Assembly: GCF_036898095.1 (NCBI RefSeq)
Contig: NC_090741.1
Coordinates: forward strand, 12,381,825-12,445,824
DNA: 64,000 nucleotides
Origin: Palaemon carinicauda
Lineage: Eukaryota > Arthropoda > Malacostraca > Decapoda > Palaemonidae
Direction of reading: 5' to 3'
Shown here: piece by piece, positions 14,990 through 26,654 of the stretch
Position numbering within the stretch: position 1 is the first letter of the stretch
Layout of the letters: every line of letters starts with the position of its first letter
Notes under the pieces: model-generated
Seen by the model: the letters and a program-made list of their open reading frames with translations, nothing else
Told to the model about the DNA's origin: nothing
Database searches by the model: none
Position numbers and translations under genes: made by a program

Positions 14990-16828
14990 CCACTTAGGAT
15001 AAAGTAAGTATAAGTGGATATGGTATCATACGCCCGCCGATGGGAAAAACTATAACTGTAAAAGACCAATCTCCTAGGCCTGATAGAGAGACTTTGGTAA
15101 AAAAAAAGGGAAAAAAGACGTAAAAAAAGAAATTGGAATAAGTTAAAAACTGAAAGTACATGGGTAGAATACAAAACTGTTGCGTGTCAATATAACTACC
15201 TACTAAGAAGGAAAAAAAGTGAATACTATAAGAGAAAGTTCCTCGAAACAGCAACAGACATAAATAAGTTATATCGTCTCCTGAATGGTATAATGGGAAA
15301 TGTAAAAGAAAAGAAGCTACCTGATGCATACAGTGACCAGGAACTGGCAAATAATTTTCTAGTATTCTTTAAAAACAAAATTGAAAATATAACCAGGTCA
15401 TTTGTAAATACTCAACATCTGATTAATGATACACCAGGCACAGAGACAAAATTAATACAATTTAACAACATAACACAAGATGACATCACCAGAATTATCA
15501 AGAGAGCAAAGAAAACAAACTGTGTGATCGATCCTATGTCAATATCTGAAGTAATTGGAATAATAATGAGAATACCAAATGCAAGCATTTATTAATGTAA
15601 GTTTCGTAAATCTGAGAAAATGGCTATAGTCACACCAGTTCTGAAAATGCACTGTACTAGCAGGAATTAGGCTCATATAGACTTATTTCAAATCTATCCT
15701 TTGTCTCAAAATTGCTTGAATATTTAACTCTTGAACAACTAGAAGTAATAGAAGCTTTGCCTGACAACCAATCTGCTTACAGAAAACTATACTCTACGGA
15801 GACAGCCATCTGCTCTGTTGTAAATGATATGCTAGAAATGATGGATGAAAATAAATGTGGTATCTTAATACTGCTCTATCTCAGTGCTGCTTTTGGTACA
15901 GTTGTGCATGAACTGCTACTAAATGATCTACGGTCCATCGGCGTTGAAGATGAAGCCTTCAAATACCTAAAAGACTACTTAGTTGGTAGAAATTACTGCG
16001 TACAAATTGGAAAATCTTATTCATCATATGAACCCTTAAACAGGGGGGTATCCCAGGGGAGAGTACTTGGTCCAATCTTATTCTGCATCTATACTATTGG
16101 TGTATCGGAAAAGCTACAAAGGCATGGCAAGAAGTTGAAACTATTTGCAGATGACACACAATTTTACTTCTCCATAAATGATATACATGACACTACTGAA
16201 ACTCTAAATTGAATCCTTGATACTGTTAGAGAATGGATGACAACTTAAGTTAAATGAGAATAAAACTGAATTCATGGTGGTGGGTAAGAGAAAGAGCGTG
16301 AGAAACTTGGGTGATATTCAAATGAACATAAATAATGACTCGGTGCCGATAGCTAGTAAAGTTCGAGATCTAGGTGTATTTCTTGACTGTAACCTGTCTC
16401 AAAATGCCCCAATAAATAATGTAATAAAAACCGCTGGTAATCATCTAAGAAATATTGCGTTTATAAAAAAGTACCTGGACGAAGATTCTGTAAAGAAACT
16501 TAACTGTGTTATTACCAGGATTGACTACTGCAACTCTATCTATTACAATTTACCAAAAGTGCAACTTGAGAAATTACAAAACATAATAAACAGAGGAGCA
16601 AGAATGATAAAAGGTGTCCCACCTAGAGAAAGGATCACAAATATACTAATCGATTTACACTGGCTGCCGATTAAAACGAGAATTGAATTTAAAATATGTA
16701 CATTAACCCACCAAGTTATCAGAACCGGGCGACCAAAATTCTTAAGAAAATTGCTACATATTGCACAGCCAACAAATCATGTCGACACAAGAATAGTTTC
16801 AGATGGCTTCAAACTGTTGCTAGAAGCA
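14990..16828 (+). mobile_element. CR1/L2-like LINE nested in Pao copy B
   Basis: A LINE truncated at both ends lies in the same orientation as the surrounding Pao element. Open frames 15,293-15,595, 15,712-16,212 and 16,274 onward carry the pre-RT region (YKRKFLETATDINKLYRLLN) and the RT motifs. These are LYLSAAFGTV (normally D at the S-A-A-F site), NRGVSQGRVLGPILF, the intact catalytic LKLFADDTQFYF and the NENKTEFMVVGKR motif. The thumb has DYCNSIYYNLPKVQLEKLQ and DLHWLPIKTRIEFKICTLT, diagnostic of CR1/L2-type LINEs. No 3' UTR or tail is present: the RT frame runs straight into Pao coding sequence at about 16,828. Confidence 0.8.
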
Positions 16829-18145
16829 AGTTTTTCTCTCTTGAATGATAAAGGCAGAGTATTAGAATCATAGTTACAAAGGGCTACTAATGAGATTTTA
16901 GATAGTTGTTTTAAATTCAAAAATTACAATACAGAAAAATATGAAAAGTCCTTGGAACTGAATGATGAGTAGGTAAGTTTTGCACTTAATAACACAAGAA
17001 ATGATGGGGATGGTAGTCTCGAGATACCCTTACTTTGTAACGGTCGTTTATTTCATCTTCTCGGTAAAAACCGCAATTTAGCTGAAGCAATTTTAAAATA
17101 AAATTACAAGAAATACAAAAATAACGGAAACTTGAATTTGATAGATGAAGTTTTCAAACAACAAGAGGAAAGCGCTGTTATCCAGAGGGTTGATAGTTTA
17201 GATCAGGTTTTAGAAGATCATCCAGGTTATAGATTCCTTCCTCACATGCCTGTATTCAAATCTGACAGACTAACTACAAAATGCATAGATTATTTTCATC
17301 AAATCTCTCTGAAGTGGATACAAAGGAACCATTGACTTTGTCTCATAATCAAGCTATGTTTTCTGGACCTTCATTGAATCAGAAAATTACATCCTCCTTA
17401 TTGTATCTTCGATTAGATGAAAAATATCCCATGTTTTGACATAAAGAAAGCTTTTAACCAAATTGCCGTGACTCCAGCTGATCAAACCAAACTTCTCCTT
17501 CTTTGGTTCAGAAATGTGAGGAAAGACGATTTTCCAATTGTTACATTCAAGAATAAGAGACTTCCCTTTGGGTTAGGTTGCTCACCCACTATTTTATTGC
17601 TTGAATTGTAAAAAAATATAGTAATGGATACAGAGGATAATTTGGAACCAATTCGAGATTTGAAAAAGCTTATTTATCTTTTGTTTTATGTGGATAATTG
17701 GACAATCACTATGAAAAACTGTGAAAGTCTTAATTTAAGTGGCATATGAAAAAATAGAAGACATTTTTAAACCATGCAGATTTGAATTACAGCAGTATGT
17801 AACTAATGGTGAAGATTTGCAGAGACATATTGATGACAGTTTAGATGAGAAAACTCCAAACAAAGTAAAACTATTAGGATTGTGTTGGGATAGGGTTGGT
17901 GATACATTAGCAACTAGGCAAATTGAACTCGATGGATCTGCAAATGCATCAGAGTTTGACGTGTATAATTTTAATGGACCTATGTTAAATGGGAGTAGAT
18001 TGTTCCTGCATAACCTCCAGTGTAATAAGATATTAGGTTGGGATGATAGACTGACTTCAGATATTACTCGTGAATTACAGACTACCACAAAACAGATCAA
18101 TTCAGCTCAAGAAATACAGTTGAAAAATTTGTAGGTAGGAGAAAT
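16829..18145 (+). pseudogene. BEL/Pao reverse transcriptase, copy B
   Basis: Pao-type RT in several frames. ASFSLLNDKGRVLES begins the block at about 16,829. It is followed by PLLCNGRLFHLLGKNRNL near 17,020, then EDHPGYRFLPHMPVF within 17,132-17,335 and SHNQAMFSGPSLNQKI near 17,345. [10 protein letters not shown] and [14 protein letters not shown] come next, with [17 protein letters not shown] in 17,417-17,611 and a catalytic box YVDN (usually YVDD) near 17,690. The frame 17,739-18,134 (131 codons) is the connection region with KLLGLCWDRVGD and LNGSRLFLHNLQ. Multiple stops show it is inactive. Confidence 0.82.
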
Positions 18146-19060
18146 GGGTCCTAGAGACTAATTGCCTTTACTGATTGTAGTAAGCAGATATTCGGGACTG
18201 TGATATATATTCAAGATATTCAGACTTGAAACAAAAAGCATCCCTTCTTTGGAATTTTTAGACATAAGCTTTGGCACAGAAATATTAGCAAAATAAGTGG
18301 TGCACATTGTATCAAACCTATAAAGATAGTATAAAGGCAACTCTGTACTGACAGTTTAGTTTTATTATCATGGCTCAATGCATTTCATAACAGATTGTAT
18401 AAGATTCAGAAGAGATCTGTTTTTGGGATGAACTGAATCTCGCAGATTGATAAGTTATATGAACAGTTTCCAATTAAATTCAAGTTTATTTCAGGTACCG
18501 AGAATCCAGCTGACTGTATCACAAGATGTTTATCTCACAAGTTGCTGATTAGAACCAATTATTTTACTGGACCAAAATTTTTATGTGATAATTCTAGTTT
18601 AATGCTAAGTAAGGAGGATTTATTAACTATTATGGTATCAAATCCTTTAGCTAGGTCCGAAAAGGAAACTGAAGTGATACAAAATTTTGAGGCTAATATT
18701 GGGTGTGATAATCATAGCGAATTAGAACATATTTTATCTCTTGATATATTTTCATGCTTGCAGTCTCTTATTCCAACTTACAAGAATGTGCTTTTGTTTT
18801 TAAACCACTTGAAATACATACTAAAATCTAGAAATCCTGGTAAATACACACATTTGAAAGTGATCGAACCAAATAGTTTTCTTGAAGCAAGTGGGCAGAT
18901 TATTTCGAGAGATCAACATATTCACTTTCCAGAAGTTTTTAGATACTTCAATGATGAAGAGAAGGAAAGAAGAGAGATTCCTAATCTCATTAAACAGTTG
19001 AATGTTTATGCAGACCAGCAAAGAATTCTAAGAGAAAAAAGTATATGTGGACGATAGAAA
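18146..19060 (+). pseudogene. BEL/Pao RNase H and downstream region, copy B
   Basis: An RNase H-like stretch near 18,165-18,250 (FTDCSKQIFGTVIYIQ) is interrupted by stops, followed by an SGTENPADCITRCLSHKLL segment near 18,495. An intact open frame at 18,542-19,057 (171 codons) matches the region between RNase H and integrase in Pao elements, with NPGKYTHLKVIEPN and RDQHIHFPEVFRYF. No integrase follows, because the 5' leader of RTE copy 2 starts at about 19,063. Confidence 0.75.
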
Positions 19061-19080
19061 GAAGCCAATAAATCCTCTAT

Positions 19081-19272
19081 GGATTAAGTCAGTCAATGGA
19101 AAGAGATGGCAGAATGGACCCTAGTCACAGGCGTAGCGGGATGCTAAGAATCTCCCGGTTTATAAATACTAATAGAGGATTTAGTCAGTCAATGGAAAGA
19201 GATGACCGAATGGACCCCAGTCCCAGGCGTAGCGGGATACTAAGAATCTCCCGGTTTTTAAATACTAAAGAA
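19081..19272 (+). repeat. 96-bp tandem duplication in RTE copy 2 leader
   Basis: Two units, 19,081-19,176 and 19,177-19,272, each start with GGATTA/TAGTCAGTCAATGG and contain AGGCGTAGCGGGAT and AGAATCTCCCGG. Copies 1 and 3 hold only one unit, or part of one. Confidence 0.92.
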
Positions 19273-19298
19273 AAACTGGGAATTGGAATGTTAGAGCC

Positions 19299-19417
19299 AT
19301 GAATCAGATTTGGAAGTTACAGCAAGTGGAGACGGAATTTATGAAATATAGTTTGGATATCTTGGCCTTAAGTGAAACAGGTTGTAAGGGGATTGGTAAA
19401 GAAACTTTAGACCAAGG

Positions 19418-19511
<94 letters not shown>

Positions 19512-19980
19512 GAAAAACAGATGGAGTTGAAAGGGAAAGAATAGGAAGGATAATGACAACGCGAGCAGAAAAGGCATTACCGGAATAGGGCTATAAATAG
19601 TATATTGTTACTTGCAAAGTTTAAATCAAAACAGTACAATGTGAGTATTATAGTTTTCTATGCACAAACAAATGATTCCACTGAAGAAATAAAAGATGAA
19701 ATAGATAAGATCCCCGAGAAATATAATAAATTTGCAATTCGTGACCTCAATACTAAAGATGGAAAGAATAAATAAAATGATAGAAAATGTGATGCTGTTG
19801 AGGATTTTTGCAAAGTTGCAAACAAAAATGGAGCACATTTTATAAGTTTTTGTTCATCAAACGATCTTATTGGAGGTACTCTTTTCCAGCACAAGGTCAT
19901 CCACAAAAATACACGGACTTCACCATGTGGGAATTACAACATCAAATAGATCACATAGCCATTAATGAAGAGAGAATTGA
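19299..19980 (+). pseudogene. Endonuclease N-terminal part of RTE copy 2
   Basis: The frame at 19,299 begins [20 protein letters not shown] and [18 protein letters not shown], matching copy 1. It then runs into a (TA)n expansion exactly where copy 1 has only ATATATA. Later pieces (VRDLN-like near 19,735; QIDHIAINEE near 19,945) are in other frames. Confidence 0.78.
19420..19508. repeat. (TA)n expansion inside RTE endonuclease
   Basis: About 85 bases of pure TA. The homologous position in copy 1 (about 4149-4155) is the heptamer ATATATA, so the array grew inside the element's coding sequence. Confidence 0.93.
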
Positions 19981-20560
19981 ATTGAATTGAATATAAAGTA
20001 TAGGCTTTAGGACAAGCACTGGGGTATCAAAAGGCCATTCAGCACTGTATAATGTAAATAAATAAACCATACCTGTTCTCTCACATTTAGTATCATTTTA
20101 ACTTCTAAAACCAATCACACAACTTTCATACAATAATATCTAAATACAAAATAAGGAGGGATTTAAAGGATTAAGAAAATGAATAGTAAAATTATTCAAA
20201 GCTCATGATATAAACCAATATTCTGTATATTTTTTTTCAAGTTCATGGTATTACAATTTCCCCCCAGTATACTCCTGGAGAAAATGAGTCCTCCTCTGAT
20301 GGATAAAAACCGGACAATCGACTAAAACACACTTGATATCAATTGTTCATTTGCAGGTATTACATAGATGGTCCTGTCTCCCTTCATCGCTCTTCATTAT
20401 ATAATTGTGGGTTGTATGAGTATGGCCAATAAGCAGTCTAGTTAAAATGATATCGTCCCTCCTCCTTGTAGAATTATAAGATGACCATTTATCCATTGAA
20501 GGGTGGATTTGTTTCATGTTTGTATTGGTGGTCAGTTCAAATCACTGAGAGTGCCACTTG
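19977..20560 (-). mobile_element. Antisense jockey-like LINE 3' fragment nested in RTE copy 2
   Basis: Flanked by GAGAGAA at 19,970-19,976 and 20,561-20,567, a candidate 7-bp target-site duplication. Copy 1 lacks the insert. On the minus strand the body (about 20,530-20,290) encodes the C-terminal block with LTRLLIGHTHTTHNYIM and a Cys-x2-Cys pair. The 3' UTR follows and ends in a (TTCAA)n tail seen on plus as GAATTGAATTGAATTG at about 19,974. The coding part has stops. Confidence 0.8.
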
Positions 20561-21180
20561 GAGAGAAGGAGGACACTGAGTAATGTAAGAAGCTATAGAA
20601 TTGCAGATATTGGTAGTAATCATCAGCTCCTCATTGCCATCCTGAAATTAAAACTGGAAGCACCAAACAGAAATGTAGATAGAATACCTATGTTTGATAC
20701 AACTAAGGTTCTAGAAGATGAACACAGAAAAACATTTGCTATTGAATGTAGTTATTGATTTGCAGTCTTAGAGACTTTTGGAGACAAAGAGCAGACAATT
20801 AATAGAGAATGGTTTGAAATTAAGGTCATATATCAGTCAGTTGGTAGTGAAGTTTTGGGACCTGCAGTTACAAGGAGAAAACCATTTATATCACATAATA
20901 CTTGGGATACTATAAAAAGGAGACAGAAACAGAAATTGATTGTTTAAAGTTTCCGAGGGAGTAATGAAAATTACAAGTTAGATGGTGAGGTAAAAAGAAA
21001 AACAGGAATGACTGGAAAGAATATTTAGACAGAATAACAGCTGAAGGTAATAAAGCTGTGAATTCAGGAATTGGGTATGGTGTAAGAATTGCTCATAGAA
21101 TTATTGATGGAATTTCTACTGAGGCAAAAAAGAAGCATATACCCACGAAAAAGAGAGATGAGTTTGTTATAACAACAGAG
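20558..21180 (+). pseudogene. Endonuclease C-terminal part and linker of RTE copy 2
   Basis: It resumes after the nested LINE. The frame 20,558-20,758 carries RSYRIADIGSNHQLLIAILK (SDH of the active-site motif changed to SNH) and the helical linker seen in copy 1. The region to about 21,180 has frameshifts. Confidence 0.75.
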
Positions 21181-22544
<1,364 letters not shown>

Positions 22545-22878
22545 GCAAAATCCAACAAGGAAAATTATTATATTCTATGAATACTGACAAGTTCCCTCTT
22601 TGCTTCAGGAGGACTAATTTATTGAAATAGATTTTTACAATACATATGGTACAGTAGGAGTACAAAATTACATGTAGACACTTTTAAAACATAAGGTCAG
22701 AAAAATATATTAATATGATACCAATGAAGACCCAAACACGCAGGTGCCCTCGTGGGCGGAGCTTATGAACTACTGTCCAAGTGTGGTTCCTAAAGGACAT
22801 TGCAGATGTTGAGGCATTTTCCGTTTAGGGATGCACGCATACAGCTGGAAGTAATTTTACACGACAAAAAGAGCAATA
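22545..22878. other. Spacer before gypsy LTR, nothing recognised
   Basis: A short non-repetitive spacer with no recognised feature. Confidence 0.5.
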
Positions 22879-23176
22879 TGTACCACCCGTGTGTCACACG
22901 AGCATACAGAGTAATGACATTTTTCTTTTTGGTATATATTATTCTTTGTATCTTCGCTTTCCCCTCGCACTGACAGCAACTTGTTTTAACCTTTCTGCAT
23001 ATTTTAATGTTAACTGTTAACAGAACCGGTTACTGGCTTGACAAGAAATAGCATGTCTGTATTTTATGACCTTCTTATCGGGGCCTAGTGTGTATATATA
23101 CTCGGGGTGTCGTAATAAAGTTTCTTAGTTGCTTTCATCTCGCCTTTGAGTCACAACCTACTCTTGGCCCGTCACA
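22879..23176 (+). repeat. 5' LTR of CsRn1-type gypsy
   Basis: 298 bp, from TGTACCACCCGTGTGTCACA to CCCGTCACA. It contains a TATATATA promoter-like block near 23,091-23,099 and an AATAAA polyadenylation-type signal near 23,114. The primer-binding site starts two bases after its end. Confidence 0.88.
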
Positions 23177-23177
23177 T

Positions 23178-23189
23178 TGGTGACCCCGG
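23178..23189 (+). promoter_or_regulatory. Primer-binding site (tRNA-Trp type)
   Basis: TGGTGACCCCGG lies one base inside the 5' LTR. Elements of the CsRn1 clade are known to use tRNA-Trp, whose 3' end complements TGGTGACCCCG. Confidence 0.75.
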
Positions 23190-23231
23190 AAGTCAACTCG
23201 CTCCTTCCGCCTTCCCCCCCCCACTGTTACT

Positions 23232-23994
23232 ATGGCGGACTCCATGGAAGATGGCGCCGCCCCATTCAAACTTTTGTCGTTCACACATGGAGAGGCGTTT
23301 GCTTGGTTTCAGCGTGCAGAAGTCCAGTTCCACATCAAGGGCGTGACTCGCTCAACCACCAAAGCAGATCATGTTCTCACGGCGATAACCGAGGACATCT
23401 TCCCGGAAATCTCCGACTTGCTTTGTGAACAAGGAGACACCCCAATAGCGTATGACGCCCTCAAAACATACCTTCTGCAGCAGTACTCGCCATCGCCAGC
23501 TGCCCGTATAGCAAAGGGCTTCTCTTGCCCTCAGGGAAATGACCAGTATCACTCGCCTGCAACCTGCCGCAGACGGCTCTCCTCGTGAGGTGAACCTACT
23601 TTGTGCCCTTTGGGTATTCCGTTTACCCAAAACTGTACGCGCTGCCATATCCGATGTCAATAGTAAAGAACTTCATGACCAAAGCCTAAGCCTTTATGGA
23701 CAGCCACTTCACGAACTTCAAGACCTCCATCAAACCTCAACTCCTGACGAAGAGGACACCTATTCAATGTCAACCGAAGCTGCCGTGAATGCCGTAGGAC
23801 ACTCACGCCTACCCCGTGACGTTCCAGAGCGGCGACAAAACCACCCATCTCCCACCACTCGCTTGCGCCCCAACCAACGACTTCTACAGCCACTAACTGC
23901 CGCCCATCGGCCGCAGTTTTGCTACTATCACTCCATATTCGGGGCTGCAGCGAAAAAATATGCAAATGATTGTCATTGGCCAAAAAAGGTGTAA
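23232..23994 (+). pseudogene. CsRn1-type gag
   Basis: The open frame 23,232-23,588 starts MADSMEDGAAPFKLLSFTHG and contains the AWFQRAEVQFHIKGV block typical of CsRn1-type gag. A frameshift near 23,530 moves the reading to 23,539-23,994, which ends with CYYHSIFGAAAKKYANDCHW. That resembles the unusual Cys-His-Cys motif of this clade in place of a CCHC knuckle. The segment 23,528-23,616 is also present inside the 3' LTR. Confidence 0.8.
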
Positions 23995-24360
23995 GTAGCC
24001 CATCGCTCATGGCGGTGGCCTCCTGTGTTTCTAATCTTTTCTTTTCACATGATGAAGGAATGGGCGTGCGATTTTTGATAGACACGGGTGCTTGTCGTCC
24101 TCTTTTGCCAAGGGAACTCTTCATGACAGGAAGCAGCCTGTCTAAGTCTGCTGACATCCACCTGGTAGCTGCCAATGGATCTGCAATACCCACCTACGGT
24201 TATGAGAACCTCTTATCATTTGGAAATGCCAAATTTAATTAGAAGTTTCTCATTGCTGATGTCACATTGCTAATCCACGGTGCAGATTTCCTCTTTCATT
24301 TCCACCTTTTGGTTGATGTCGCCCACCGAATATTGGTCAACGCAGACTCGTACTTGTCGA
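23970..24360 (+). pseudogene. CsRn1-type aspartic protease
   Basis: The open frame 23,970-24,242 has the active-site sequence FLIDTGACRPLLP (D-T-G) and continues with VAANGSAIPTYGYENL. A TAG at 24,240-24,242 interrupts it; the downstream sequence continues the same domain (FLIADVTLLIHGADF). Confidence 0.78.
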
Positions 24361-25080
24361 CACCTCTTCAACCCTCCCCCTCCAACCTTGCTCTCCACAG
24401 ATGCCTATGCCCACCTCCTCATGTCATACCTGGATGTTTTCCGTCAAGAACTTCACCAAACGCCCACGGCTCCTGCCAAACACGGTATTTATCACCATAT
24501 CAAAATAACGGGATCCCCAGACGTCTGTCACCGGATCGATTGGCAACCGCTAAACAGACGTTCACCGAAATAAGAGAAATGGGCCTTTGCCAAAAAGCCT
24601 CCAGCCCATGGTCATCACCCTTACACATCGTCCTGAAGAAAGACGGCTCCCTCCGTCCGTGTGGGCATTACAGGTGACTGAACATGCAAACAGAACCGGA
24701 TCACTACCCCTCCAAAACATCGGCAACGTTACCTCCTACCTGCACAAAGCGAAGGTTTTCTCCACGCTCGACCTCCTGAAGGGGTATTATCAGGTGCCTA
24801 TGAACCCAGGACACATCCCCTAGACCGCCATCACCACTCCCTTCGGTACATACACCTTCAATTACTCCTGTTTTAGCCTTCATAATGCTGGGGCCACTTT
24901 TCAACTTTTTATGGATGGCAGCTTAGGGCACCTCCCCTTCTGTGTATCTTACGTGGACAACATAATTGTGTTCTCTTCCTCTAAATAGGAACATTTCCAT
25001 CACCTGCGCATTGCGCTATACCGCCTGTAACAAAACGGCCTTGTAGTCCAGCGCATACATCACGTCGTGGGAAAATTTGC
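24360..25080 (+). pseudogene. CsRn1-type reverse transcriptase (partial)
   Basis: Pieces in different frames: HHIKITGSPDVCHRIDWQPL near 24,490, SSPWSSPLHIVLKKDGSLRP near 24,600, TLDLLKGYYQVPM near 24,760 and a catalytic box YVDN in VSYVDNIIVFSSS near 24,945. RT sequence stops near 25,040 (HHLRIALYRL). Stops and frameshifts are frequent. Confidence 0.75.
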
Positions 25081-25345
25081 TCCACGCCGCCAGACTCACA
25101 AGCCTCAAGCACAGCATCAAATACCGACAGACTTGCACTCTGCAACGCACGTCTTCCTATGCAACAACACTAGCAAGCCACCGCTAACGGCCCCTTACAT
25201 GGGCTCTTTCCTTGTAATCCAATGAAATCCGAAAGCATTCCTACTAAACATTTGTGGCAAAGAAGACTGGAATTCCATTGATCGTCTAAAACCTGCTTAT
25301 CTTCTGCCAGATGACCCGCCTACAGTTCGCCTCTCTAGATCAGGA
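25065..25345 (+). pseudogene. C-terminal end of CsRn1-type pol
   Basis: This stretch is joined directly to the RT remnant. It reads APYMGSFLVIQ and IDRLKPAYLLPDDPPTVRLS, which match the segment after integrase in this clade. The missing middle (RNase H and the integrase core) implies a large internal deletion. Confidence 0.65.
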
Positions 25346-25378
25346 CCCCTTATCTAACATGTACAGTATGTCATTTTT

Positions 25379-25395
25379 AGAGGGGGGAGGGGGGC
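25379..25395 (+). promoter_or_regulatory. Polypurine tract
   Basis: AGAGGGGGGAGGGGGGC lies immediately before the 3' LTR. This is the expected site of plus-strand priming. Confidence 0.8.
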
Positions 25396-25782
25396 TGTAT
25401 CACCCGTGTGTCACACGAGCATACATAGTAACAATATCTCTCTTATTTTGTATATATTATCCTTTGTGTCTTCGCTCTCCCTTCAGGAAAATGACCAGTT
25501 TCGCTCGCCTGCAACCTGCCGCAGATGGCTCTCCTCATGAGGTGAACCTACTTCGTGCCCTTTGGGTACATGCGCTGACAGCAACTTTTTTTTAACCTGT
25601 CTGTATATTTCAATGTTTACTGTTAACAAAACCGGTTGCCGGTTTAACAAGAAACAGCATGTCTGTATTTTCTGACCTTCTTACTGGGACCTAGTGTGTA
25701 TATATACTCGAGGTGTCGTAATATAGTTACTCAGTTGATTTCATCTCAGGTTTGAGTCACAACCTACTCTCAGCCTGTCACA
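25396..25782 (+). repeat. 3' LTR with gag-derived insert
   Basis: 387 bp, from TGTATCACCCGTGTG to GCCTGTCACA. It aligns with the 5' LTR on both sides of an extra segment. Bases 25,480-25,568 match gag 23,528-23,616 with 7 differences over 89 bases by my manual alignment. The 5' LTR has only TTTCCCCTC at this place. Confidence 0.88.
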
Positions 25783-26654
25783 GATAGCTGAAAGTGCTCC
25801 CAGGATTAAATGCAGGAAGAGATATACTGTATACATATAGTAGTACTACATAATATGTTCTATCTGAGTGCTGGGAAAATGCCTTGGAAGATAAAGAGAT
25901 AATGTCTTGCAAAAGCTGTAATTACATCAAGAAAACACATCTTTCAAGAACCTCTTGCATGTTCATTTATAATTTGGAAGAGTTCCTCATGGAATCAGTT
26001 CAATGTTTTACTTTGTTTGGCCCTAATATGAAGGCCCAGATACTATGAAAGTGCCAGGGAAAAAGTACATGTATGCTCTCACATCTTGTAATTTTCAATA
26101 CTGTAAAGCACTTACATAAGCAATCACGTAATGAGATACACCACAGCAAAGTATATGAAACTCCCACACCCCTTAACTGGGTTAAAGTTGCAAATTCTAA
26201 ATAATTCAAAGAAGCTCGTAAATGATTCCTTTACTCTTAGACTGAGTATACCGTATGCCAATCCTTGTAAGTTTTCTTTTCTTTAGATCTTGAATGTAAT
26301 GCATAAAAAAATAGGATGGTATAGTTGATCCAATAAATGTGCATAGGGGTGTCTTTGTAACAGATGATGTTTATAACATAGATAAAAAAACAATCAAATT
26401 TGTCCTGCACTCAGTTTTTATGGTACAATATCCCTTAAAAAGCATCTCTGTACACCAAATGATTGAATAAAATGCAGTTTGTCCATTTGAACCTCAGAGT
26501 GACAGGAGGAAATGACCATTACCATCTTCATATGCTGAAGCGCCTTTACCTGAAGTATCAAACCCAGATGTATACATAATTCCTTGTAGTGACGCAAAGG
26601 TCTCTTATTGAAGAGTCTACTGTGCTAGCCAGTATATTATTGTGCTAGGCAGTA
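25783..26654. other. Intergenic sequence, nothing recognised
   Basis: Unique-looking AT-rich DNA. A minus open frame of 69 codons near 26,000-26,209 is not recognised. Confidence 0.5.

Larger units (their letters stand above)
22879..25782 (+). mobile_element. CsRn1-type Ty3/gypsy LTR retrotransposon, internally deleted
   Basis: LTRs at 22,879-23,176 and 25,396-25,782, both TG...CA, bracket a tRNA-Trp-type primer-binding site, gag, protease, partial RT, a C-terminal pol remnant and a polypurine tract. G+C content is clearly higher than in the flanking DNA. The end of RT, RNase H and nearly all integrase are missing, and no flanking target duplication is visible (CAATA left, GATAG right). It is inactive. 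Confidence 0.88.
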
